Below, one piece after another: positions 1 to 6,270 of a stretch of DNA of 13,375 bases. Numbering within the stretch: the stretch's first letter is position 1; the number at the start of each line of letters is the position of its first letter. Position numbers and translations under genes: made by a program. The stretch spans positions 1 to 13,375 of the forward strand of contig JAFGBW010000133.1 of the NCBI GenBank assembly GCA_016932965.1, read 5' to 3'. The DNA is from Candidatus Auribacterota bacterium. Lineage in GTDB: Bacteria; Auribacterota; JAFGBW01. The notes under the pieces were generated by a model, which worked only from the letters and a program-made list of their open reading frames with translations, searched no databases and was not told the origin of the DNA.

Positions 1-467
1 CGGAGGATATATTTTCTCAGGTTTTTCATAAATTTGTCAAATATGCTCAACATCATGCTGTTCAAATGGCAACGATAAAAAGTTTTATATTTACCATTGC
101 TTCAAACACGATGAAGGATTTTTTTAGAAAAAGACGGCTCTATCGGATATTGACATTTAACTTTAGTAATGCCAGTGAGAATCATGAACCAATGGATTAT
201 TTTCAAGTTCCTGATGGTTCAATTGACATTCCAACCCAACTTTATCAAAAGGAAATGATAGAAAAAGTCAATCAGATCGTATCAAAACTGCCGCCAAATC
301 AAGAAGAAGCATTCTATTTGAGATTCATGGAAGGGTTTTCTTTTATAGAGATTGCCGGGATTCAGCATGTCCCGGTATCCACGGTGCTTTCAAGGGTTCG
401 ATATGCTTTAAATAAAATAAAAGACGTTTTAATAAAAGAAGAGGCAGAAAATGGAAAGGGATTGTAA
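1..467 (+). CDS. ECF-type RNA polymerase sigma factor, 5' truncated by window edge
   Basis: The frame is open to the window edge. Codons upstream of the ATG at 66 (from base 3) read EDIFSQVFHKFVKYAQHHAVQ, which is sigma region 2.1/2.2, so 66 is an internal Met and the true start lies outside the window. Region 2.3/2.4 follows as IKSFIFTIASNTMKDFFRKRR, the pattern of ECF factors that melt and read the -10 element. Region 4 is at the C-terminus: a SKLPPNQEEAFYLRFMEGFSF helix, then IEIAGIQHVPVSTVLSRVRYAL, the -35-binding helix-turn-helix. The linker between the regions is short, with no region 3, as in ECF sigmas. The stop lies 17 bases inside the next gene, which encodes an anti-sigma factor, so the two are probably translationally coupled. 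The ECF family is clear; the subgroup and target promoters cannot be told. Confidence 0.93.
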   Translation, partial: EDIFSQVFHKFVKYAQHHAVQMATIKSFIFTIASNTMKDFFRKRRLYRILTFNFSNASENHEPMDYFQVPDGSIDIPTQLYQKEMIEKVNQIVSKLPPNQEEAFYLRFMEGFSFIEIAGIQHVPVSTVLSRVRYALNKIKDVLIKEEAENGKGL

Positions 468-906
468 AGATATTCAAAATAGGATCCTTGAGGGGAAAAT
501 GGATGAGATACAGACTCATCTCACCCAATGTAACAAATGCCGGGCATTTTATCAATCATTACAGGTCATTTCGGCATTACCAGTGAAGAACATCCCTTGC
601 CCGTCTCATTTGAGACTTGAAATCATGAAACAGCCTTTGGAAGGAAATTTTTCTAATAGCTTATATTTTAAGTGGGCCCTTCCGGTAGCTGCAGTTTTAC
701 TGCTTGCAATAGGGGGGTTGTTTCCTTTTCATAAATCAGGGCCTGCTTATTCATCTCTTTTGAATTCAAGTCAAATTTTTCAGGAGATAGAGGAATTAAA
801 TGAGGAGGTTTACAGTCTGGAAGATCATTTTTTGCTTCAGGATGATCTGATCGGCTGTGAGATTGAATCGCTGTATACATCCATTAATGAATTACAGGAG
901 GTGTAA
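451..906 (+). CDS. Membrane-anchored zinc-finger anti-sigma factor
   Basis: A 151-residue protein overlapping the sigma gene by 17 bases, with a GAGG ribosome site at 441-444. The N-terminal cytoplasmic part has the ZAS-type metal ligands: Cys5, then His23-x3-Cys27-x2-Cys30 (HLTQCNKC). In this family the domain sequesters the cognate ECF sigma. One hydrophobic segment at about residues 75-93 (WALPVAAVLLLAIGGLFPF) is the likely membrane anchor, leaving about 58 residues outside. That tail is acidic and helical (QIFQEIEELNEEVYSLEDHF), unlike a folded sensor domain, and may pair with the exported helical protein encoded next. Gene order and motif make the anti-sigma call firm; the inducing signal is unknown. 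Confidence 0.88.
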   Translation: MERDCKDIQNRILEGKMDEIQTHLTQCNKCRAFYQSLQVISALPVKNIPCPSHLRLEIMKQPLEGNFSNSLYFKWALPVAAVLLLAIGGLFPFHKSGPAYSSLLNSSQIFQEIEELNEEVYSLEDHFLLQDDLIGCEIESLYTSINELQEV

Positions 907-907
907 A

Positions 908-1549
908 ATGAAAAAGTCGGTTTGGTATTTGTTTTTGATGATGTTGTTGGTCGTTCCTTATTTTACTGCAGCAGAAGATGTTATCAAAGAGGAAGATCCT
1001 GCAGAGTCCGCTCAATTTGAGGAAGGAAGGGATTATCCTGATCCGGGTCATTTTAACAGGAGGGAAGGCAAGCAGTTGGAAAGAAAAAAGATGCAGAACC
1101 GCTGGATGGAGAAAGAGATGCCGGAACTAGCCAATAGACTAAAAAAGATCAGGAAAGAGGATCCGTCTGTTTTTCGGTTGTTTGTGCGTCAGCGCCGGGA
1201 AAATTTTCATGAACTCATGATCGGGAAAAAACACGGCACTGATAAAGAAACAAAACAACTCATTGAAGCGTATTTGAATAATGAGTTGGATAGTTTGCAG
1301 AAGGCGAAAAAATACAAAGAAACCACCAATGAAAAAGACCAAGAAAAAATGGAACAGGATTTAAAGGCAACTTTAAATACAGGATTTGATTTAAAGGAAA
1401 AGCTGCAATCAAAAATGATAGACAAGATGAATAAAAGGATAGAGCATTTGAGGCAGATGCTTGAAAAGAGAAAAGAACTTAAAGAGCGTATTATTTCTGA
1501 AAGATTCAGTGAGCTGACACAAGATGAAGAGCAGGACATCAGATGGTAG
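908..1549 (+). CDS. Exported, charged alpha-helical protein of a sigma/anti-sigma operon
   Basis: The start at 908 is preferred because AGGAGG at 896-901 lies 6 bases upstream and the protein then opens with a signal peptide (MKKSVWYLFLMMLLVVPYF, cleavage likely near TAA/ED). An in-frame GTG at 857 would bury that signal. The mature part of the 213-residue product is almost all Lys/Arg/Glu/Gln-rich helix, with long coiled-coil-prone stretches at about residues 60-125 and 140-205. No cysteines, histidine clusters or enzymatic motifs stand out. Size, periplasmic location and neighbourhood recall Spy/CpxP/ZraP-type periplasmic sensors or chaperones controlled by their own sigma system, but I see no diagnostic LTxxQ motif; the nearest is SELTQDEEQ near the end. 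It could act as a ligand or co-regulator of the anti-sigma factor. Family unassigned. Confidence 0.8.
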   Translation: MKKSVWYLFLMMLLVVPYFTAAEDVIKEEDPAESAQFEEGRDYPDPGHFNRREGKQLERKKMQNRWMEKEMPELANRLKKIRKEDPSVFRLFVRQRRENFHELMIGKKHGTDKETKQLIEAYLNNELDSLQKAKKYKETTNEKDQEKMEQDLKATLNTGFDLKEKLQSKMIDKMNKRIEHLRQMLEKRKELKERIISERFSELTQDEEQDIRW

Positions 1550-1553
1550 CACC

Positions 1554-1594
1554 TCACCTAAAATCCTGCCGGAATCCGGCAGGATTTTAGGTGA
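1554..1594. terminator. Bidirectional terminator, perfect 20-bp inverted repeat
   Basis: Arms 1554-1573 and 1575-1594 are perfect reverse complements around a single base. The GC core CCTGCCGG/CCGGCAGG is flanked by AAAAT on one side and ATTTT on the other, so each strand shows a GC stem running into T residues. It lies between two convergent genes, 4 bases after the plus-strand stop. The minus-strand ybeY stop codon (1587-1589) is inside the second arm. Confidence 0.85.
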
Positions 1595-2120
1595 AAGCGG
1601 AAAACAGATCCATATAAAACCGCTCCCTTTGGCGCATGACTTTCATTAAGGATTTAGAGGTATCATCGTAGCCGAAACAATGCAGTATTCCATGAACAAG
1701 ATATAATCTGATTTCCCTCTCCAGCGTGGAATGAAACAGCTTGAAATTTTGTTGTGCCTGGTCAACGCAGACAAATACTTCTCCTAATATATAGTTCATG
1801 ATGGTTTTTCCCGGTTCGATATAACTATAAGACAACACATCAGTCGGAACAGTCAGGCCCAGGGTTTGACTATGAAGTGAAATCATTTTTTTTTCGTCAA
1901 GGAGGCTGATGGTGAATTCATATTCTTTTAAAGGAAACAATGTCTGATAGCGCAGGATATATAACTCCCTTTCATTCAGCACGATAAAAGAAGCTATGGA
2001 TTTTAATTGATTGAGATTCAGCTTGAAAGAAGTCTGCCGGTTAAAGATCCGGATATGCACGGAAGATAAATTCATCATCTGGTCACGATGTTGCATGGAT
2101 GGGATTATTTTTGTAACCAT
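1587..2120 (-). CDS. ybeY: Endoribonuclease YbeY (rRNA maturation factor)
   Basis: A 177-residue protein of the UPF0054/YbeY family, which is a metal-dependent RNase acting in 16S rRNA 3' maturation and ribosome quality control. The family signature HGxLHxxGYD is present near the C-terminus (VHGILHCFGYDDTS), preceded by the usual strand with acidic residues (GEVFVCVDQA) and followed by a helix containing MRQRE. The third metal-ligand position, usually His at +10 from the first His, is Asp here. The N-terminus is weakly conserved and somewhat long. The ATG at 2120 has only a poor AAAGGG-like ribosome site about 13 bases upstream, so the later Mets at residues 9, 15 or 16 are possible starts. 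The customary phoH neighbour is absent. An integron cassette sits directly upstream. Confidence 0.88.
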   Translation of the reverse strand: MVTKIIPSMQHRDQMMNLSSVHIRIFNRQTSFKLNLNQLKSIASFIVLNERELYILRYQTLFPLKEYEFTISLLDEKKMISLHSQTLGLTVPTDVLSYSYIEPGKTIMNYILGEVFVCVDQAQQNFKLFHSTLEREIRLYLVHGILHCFGYDDTSKSLMKVMRQRERFYMDLFSAFT

Positions 2121-2150
2121 AAGGTGGCTGGCCCTTTATTATGCTCATTA

Positions 2151-2215
2151 AACTAACGATCAAGCTAAGGGGCAAAACACGCAGTGTTTTGCCCGCTTGA
2201 GTGCGTTGTTATATG
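2151..2215 (-). other. Integron attC recombination site of the cassette
   Basis: Read on the minus strand from 2215 to 2151. R'' is ATATAAC (2214-2208) and L'' is CTCAAG (2201-2196). An 11-bp stem GGGCAAAACAC/GTGTTTTGCCC (2194-2184 and 2180-2170) closes on a 3-base loop. L' is CTTAG (2169-2165) and R' is GTTAGTT (2157-2151). L'' pairs with L' except for one extra C (2199), the same extrahelical-base position as in the classic aadA site (TTCAAG against CTTAA). A second bulged C is at 2195. The AAC and GTT cores are intact; R' departs from GTTRRRY at one position. The crossover point would be between 2157 and 2156. At about 65 bases it is among the short attC sites. A plain terminator would not explain the outer boxes. 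Confidence 0.83.
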
Positions 2216-2697
2216 TTTTTATTATCCGTCAACGGAGATTTCTGATGCAACACCATTTTCAAAATAAACCGTGAATGTATGATCTTGATCAGATTTACAC
2301 TCAAAACTAATATCCCAACCGTTATTTATATCACCATTCTCTGGAGTTGATAAACCTATTAAAGCAAATTCATCAAAAAAGTTGTCAGGAACAGGTTTTT
2401 GAAGAAAAGATTCAAATTGTTCTGATATTTTTAGTTTTAATTTTTTAATTGTTTCATCGAGATTTGAAAGTATATTTTTTGTAAAGTTTTCGTGTGGTTC
2501 AAAAAGGCCATTCTCATGTGCGTTTACTGAAACGCTAATATTAGAGTAATTGCCATAGGTAAGTTCTTCGACTTCCCAATATCCTCCAGCATAGAGCATT
2601 TTTCCAAAGAAAGGGTGATCAATATCTGGAACACTGTTTGATTTAAATAATTTTTTAGAGAAATTTTTCATTTAATTCCTTTTTATTTTTCATATAA
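2157..2697 (-). mobile_element. Lone integron gene cassette (541 bp)
   Basis: The layout is that of a mobile gene cassette: a boundary G|TTATATG at 2698-2691, a 26-base leader with AAGGAA ribosome site, one ORF, then attC. The decisive observation is that the boundary bases GTTATATG are the exact complement of the R'' region CATATAAC (2215-2208) of the attC 480 bases away. Excision and circularisation would rebuild a matched R''/R' pair, as cassette recombination requires. The interior looks more AT-rich than the flanking efflux genes. No integrase gene, attI or second clear attC lies in the window. Flanking genes in the same orientation are chromosomal (an efflux operon and ybeY), so this is either a cassette inserted at a secondary site or the residue of a decayed array. 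Confidence 0.8.
2222..2671 (-). CDS. Cassette-borne protein of unknown function
   Basis: A 149-residue soluble, acidic protein without signal peptide, membrane segment or cysteine-rich motif; it has one Cys. The start at 2671 is supported by AAGGAA about 5 bases upstream. An N-terminal half reads FFGKMLYAGGYWEVEELTYG, the middle is a helical stretch (NFTKNILSNLDETIKKLKLK), and the end is a strand-rich block WDISFECKSDQDHTFTVYFE closing on an Asp-Gly. This alternation resembles small single-domain families common among immunity proteins and cassette ORFs (DUF2004- or DUF2262-like in feel), but I cannot place it in one. The stop is 7 bases before the attC R'' box, the tight spacing normal for cassettes. 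With its own ribosome site but no obvious promoter, it is probably read from the upstream efflux operon. Confidence 0.82.
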   Translation of the reverse strand: MKNFSKKLFKSNSVPDIDHPFFGKMLYAGGYWEVEELTYGNYSNISVSVNAHENGLFEPHENFTKNILSNLDETIKKLKLKISEQFESFLQKPVPDNFFDEFALIGLSTPENGDINNGWDISFECKSDQDHTFTVYFENGVASEISVDG

Positions 2698-2744
2698 CAG
2701 GTTATTCAGCATGATCCGTTACCGGCTGTACGGTTAATATAAAT

Positions 2745-3161
2745 CTATTGATTAGATTTTCCAGCCGGGTTTTCAGCTTTTTTAACGGAAATAAACGGAC
2801 CTTTCCGTTGTTGACATAACGGGCATTTCTTTCCTATTTCATCCATCATCTTTTGCATTCCTTCGATATCTATCTTGATTTCCACTTCTTTTTTCAATTC
2901 CAGATTTTCATCATATTTTAGAATTTTATTGCCCATAATCACAAATAGTCCGCCATCTGGCGCGGATAATACAGTTTTATCCAGTATCAGCTTTTTGATC
3001 ATTTGGCATTTGGCACATTTTGCATGATTAGGCGTGATTCCGCTGGCTTTCATCCGCATCCCTTTTGCTGCAGGACTCATCGGATCGTTTCCTTCTGCAG
3101 TCAGGTTTGTTAAAACCAATGACAATAAAAACGGTAAGACCATTTTCAAGATTTTATTCAT
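2745..3161 (-). CDS. Small exported protein with two CxxC motifs
   Basis: A 138-residue product with a signal peptide (residues 1 to about 22, MNKILKMVLPFLLSLVLT then AEG). The mature part has Cys49-AK-Cys52 and Cys113-PL-Cys116, spaced like two halves of a metal-binding ribbon or redox pairs. Between them is a DGGLFVIMGNKILKYDENLEL segment that looks like a beta-hairpin repeat unit. The N-terminal mature stretch is Met- and His-bearing (MSPAAKGMRMKASGITPNHAKC). A strong GGAGG ribosome site precedes the ATG. It lies 49 bases after the RND pump stop in the same orientation and is probably the third gene of that operon. A periplasmic metal- or thiol-handling accessory to the pump is an inference; the family is not recognised. 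Confidence 0.78.
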   Translation of the reverse strand: MNKILKMVLPFLLSLVLTNLTAEGNDPMSPAAKGMRMKASGITPNHAKCAKCQMIKKLILDKTVLSAPDGGLFVIMGNKILKYDENLELKKEVEIKIDIEGMQKMMDEIGKKCPLCQQRKGPFISVKKAENPAGKSNQ

Positions 3162-3210
3162 CAGTGACCTCCTTTTTTAAAGCCGGAGTTAAAACAATTT
3201 TATCCCGTGC

Positions 3211-6200
3211 TCATGAATCCTGTTTCTTTGCCCTCAATGAATATAAAACAGGGACAATGATCAACGTGACAGTTGTAGCAAAAAGAAGCCCCCAGGACAA
3301 GGCAAGCACCATGGGAACCAGAAAGGGTTCTGTGCCGCTCCATCCATATGCGGAGGGTAAAAGTCCGCAAACAGTCGTTAGAGTGGTCAGAATGACCGGC
3401 CTCAATCGGGTGCAGGCTCCGTCTCTTATCAGATCCAATGTCATGACATGGTTATTTTCATATAAATGGTTTAAATGGCTTACCATCACAATCGAATCAT
3501 TCACAACCACGCCAATCATGCCGAGAGTGCCGATCAGTCCCATGAAACTCAGGGGCAGATGATGAAAGTAAAATGCGGTCATCACGCCAATCATGCCAAA
3601 GGGGATGGCCAGCATGATCAATATCGGCTGGCGAAAGGAATCAAAAATCAAAACCAGGATGAAATAGATGGCAAAAATGGCGCAGATAAATGCGATGAGA
3701 AAGTTTTTCATGCTCTCCATGGTTTCTTTTTCCTCACCGCCGAATATGATCTGAAGCCCTGGCGTAGAGAGTATTTTCGACTCAAAGTTCTTTCTGATTT
3801 TTTGGTTGGCCTCAGCCGATGTGATGATTTGATCATGCACTTTAGCGGTGATGGTGATGCATTTTTTACCGTTGTAATGCTCAATGGTCTGTTTGGATAT
3901 CCCTTCTTCAAACCGGCCGATATTTTTAACCCTGATCAGCCTGTTCTGGTTGTTGGGGATTTGCAGATCATTTAAAATATTCAGGGAATTTCTCTGCTCA
4001 TCGAGAAGCTTGATGCGGAAATCAATTTCCTCTCCCTCCCGTCTTAAACTCGTGGCGATCATTCCGTCATAGGCCATTAAAGCGGTATTGGCCACATCAG
4101 AGGCGCTGGTGCCAAGTTTTGACATGGCATCGTAATCCAGCATGATGCGCAGCTCTTTTTTGCCCTCCAGATTAGAAGTGTTAATGGAATGCACCCCGTT
4201 CGTGTTATGTAAAAAGGAAAGGATGTCTGAAGCCTGTTTTTCACAAAGTTCAATATCATCTGAAACCAGCCGGATCGTAATGGGTTCTCCGACAGGAGGG
4301 CCGTCTTTTAATTCCCTTACATCCAGTTTTACAAAACCAGTTATACTGGAGACCTCATTTTTAAAATCCTCGATTATTTTTTCGCTGCGCACATTCCTTT
4401 TTGATGAAGGATGGAGAAAGACGCTGATGAGCGCCCAATTCTCATGCAGGGAAGGATCGGCTGCAGCTTCATCAGTCCGGTGATCCCCGATGATTGTTTT
4501 ATAGCCTATCATCAGATTTCTAGGTATCTTGGCAACGTGTTTTTCCACAGAGGAGACTTTCTCGCTCATTTCATCCAGAGAAACTCCTGTTTTGGCTTCC
4601 ATGACAATGTAAAACAGGTCAAAGTCTTCTGTAGGAAAAAGATCAAACTTGAGTACTTTTGAATAAAACCCGAATGATCCTGCAAGATAAAGGACCAATA
4701 TAATGATACTCAATGCCCGCTTTTTTAAAAATACGTAAAGGATTGAGCCGTATATTTTCTTTAATTTTTCCATCCAGGGAGAGGGTTTTTTAACGCTGAT
4801 CTTTTTTGAACTCAGATGAGCCGGCAGACAGGTGAAACTCTCAAGAAGACTGAGTCCCAAAGTCAGCATTACAACAGCGGGAATGGACTGGATGAATTTA
4901 CCGAGGATACCGGTCATGAAAAACATGGGGACAAAGCAAATCATGGTTGTGATGATGGTTCCCATGACGGGTTTAAACATTTCCAGGGTTCCCATGACAG
5001 CGGCTTTGATGATTTCAACGCCCTGTTCCTGATAGCGGTGGATGTTTTCACCAACGACAATCGCATCGTCAACAATCATGCCGAGCACCATGATGATGGT
5101 GATGAGGGTGACCTGATTGGTGGTGATGCTGAAAACCGGAAAGAATATGAAGGAGCCCAAGATGCAGAACGGTATTCCTGTCGCAATCCAGAAAGCAGAA
5201 CGAAAATCCAGAAAAATAAAAAGACAGAGGCACACCAGAAAGAATCCTATCAGCGCGTTTTTATTCACGATGTTTAAAAGGCTTTTTGTGTAATAACTGT
5301 AATCAACTACCTTGGATATGCTGATGCCCTGTTGTTGATAGGCATTCTGATATTTTTGAATGATGCGGTCTATTTTTTCACTCAAACGGATGATATCAGC
5401 TGTTCCCATCCTTTTTACAAGTAGATTGATGCTGTTGATCCCGTTTGTCCTGCAGTAACGGTCGCGTTTTTTGAAGTTATCCCTGATGGCCGCCACGTCT
5501 GAAACCCTTACGCATTTTCCGGAAAAATTGCTCCTGACAATCACATCCCCCACTTCCAGGTTGTTCTGAAACTCGGAAAAGGTGACGATCTTTTTTTCGT
5601 CTGTGGTAGATTCCAGGGTTCCGGCGGACATCCTGATATTCCGGGAGCGGATCGCATCAAAAATTTCCATGAAGGAAATCTGCTGTTCATCCATCTTGGC
5701 CGCATCGCAGAGAATCTGTGTTTCACGCTTACGGTAGTTGATTTTTTCAACAATGCCCACATCCGGCAGAGCCTTGAATTCGGACTCCATGTCCTTGGCA
5801 ATTTTTCTCAAAAATAATTCCTCGGCAGAGTCTCCGGATATGGCGACTTCAAGAATCGGGAAATCGGTGGTTTTAAGCTCCTGCACAACGGGTTTGTCTT
5901 CGATCTCTTTCGGTAGATTGCGCACGCGGTCTACAGCGGAACGGATGTCGTTTTTGATGCGGGGGGTATCATCAGCGTCAGGATCAATACGAATAACGAT
6001 ATAGGACATTCCCTCAATGGAGAAAGAGCTCATTTCTTCAATGCCGTCAACAGCTTCCAGCTCATCTTCAATGGGATCCGTCACCTTGATTTCAACATCT
6101 TCAGGCGAAGCACCTGGATAATAGGTGAAAATCAGCACGATATTGAAATCCACATTGGGCATGTCCTGCCTGGGGCTGTTGACCATGCAGAGCATGCCTG

Positions 6201-6270
6201 TAAACATGACGAAAAAATAAACCAGGAAGCTTAATTTTTTTCTTTCAACAAAATAACGGGGAATGTTCAT
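3211..6270 (-). CDS. RND-family inner-membrane efflux permease (AcrB/HAE1-like)
   Basis: A 1019-residue proton-driven pump with the RND plan: TM1 at about 12-32, a large periplasmic loop 33-330, TM2-6 at about 335-480, TM7 near 520-540, a second loop 545-850, and TM8-12 at about 855-1010. TM4 carries the proton-relay pair Asp401-Asp402 in GMIVDDAIVVGENIHRY. The region matching the AcrB Lys940 motif in TM10 reads GVVVNDSIVM, so Asn replaces the Lys and an Asp follows, as seen in non-canonical HAE1-like clades. Periplasmic porter signatures include YYPGASPEDVE and the following DPIE. The ATG overlaps the TGA of the outer membrane gene by 4 bases (ATGA), so the two are coupled. No adaptor gene accompanies them. 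The substrate cannot be predicted; the lipophilic-compound class is likelier than metals because heavy-metal RND signatures are absent. Confidence 0.94.
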   Translation of the reverse strand: MNIPRYFVERKKLSFLVYFFVMFTGMLCMVNSPRQDMPNVDFNIVLIFTYYPGASPEDVEIKVTDPIEDELEAVDGIEEMSSFSIEGMSYIVIRIDPDADDTPRIKNDIRSAVDRVRNLPKEIEDKPVVQELKTTDFPILEVAISGDSAEELFLRKIAKDMESEFKALPDVGIVEKINYRKRETQILCDAAKMDEQQISFMEIFDAIRSRNIRMSAGTLESTTDEKKIVTFSEFQNNLEVGDVIVRSNFSGKCVRVSDVAAIRDNFKKRDRYCRTNGINSINLLVKRMGTADIIRLSEKIDRIIQKYQNAYQQQGISISKVVDYSYYTKSLLNIVNKNALIGFFLVCLCLFIFLDFRSAFWIATGIPFCILGSFIFFPVFSITTNQVTLITIIMVLGMIVDDAIVVGENIHRYQEQGVEIIKAAVMGTLEMFKPVMGTIITTMICFVPMFFMTGILGKFIQSIPAVVMLTLGLSLLESFTCLPAHLSSKKISVKKPSPWMEKLKKIYGSILYVFLKKRALSIIILVLYLAGSFGFYSKVLKFDLFPTEDFDLFYIVMEAKTGVSLDEMSEKVSSVEKHVAKIPRNLMIGYKTIIGDHRTDEAAADPSLHENWALISVFLHPSSKRNVRSEKIIEDFKNEVSSITGFVKLDVRELKDGPPVGEPITIRLVSDDIELCEKQASDILSFLHNTNGVHSINTSNLEGKKELRIMLDYDAMSKLGTSASDVANTALMAYDGMIATSLRREGEEIDFRIKLLDEQRNSLNILNDLQIPNNQNRLIRVKNIGRFEEGISKQTIEHYNGKKCITITAKVHDQIITSAEANQKIRKNFESKILSTPGLQIIFGGEEKETMESMKNFLIAFICAIFAIYFILVLIFDSFRQPILIMLAIPFGMIGVMTAFYFHHLPLSFMGLIGTLGMIGVVVNDSIVMVSHLNHLYENNHVMTLDLIRDGACTRLRPVILTTLTTVCGLLPSAYGWSGTEPFLVPMVLALSWGLLFATTVTLIIVPVLYSLRAKKQDS

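Noticed and set aside
857-907. Earlier GTG start for the exported coiled-coil protein
   Set aside because: It would place 17 residues before the signal peptide and overlap the anti-sigma gene; AGGAGG sits correctly for 908.
2170-2194. Hairpin GGGC...GCCC as a simple rho-independent terminator
   Set aside because: No T run follows on either strand, and the flanking TCAAG, AACG/CGTT and boundary-complementary bases fit attC much better.
4816-5277. Long plus-strand open frames inside the RND gene
   Set aside because: They are antisense shadows of a gene with clear family motifs; their products are rich in His/Asp/Gly as expected from the complementary codons.
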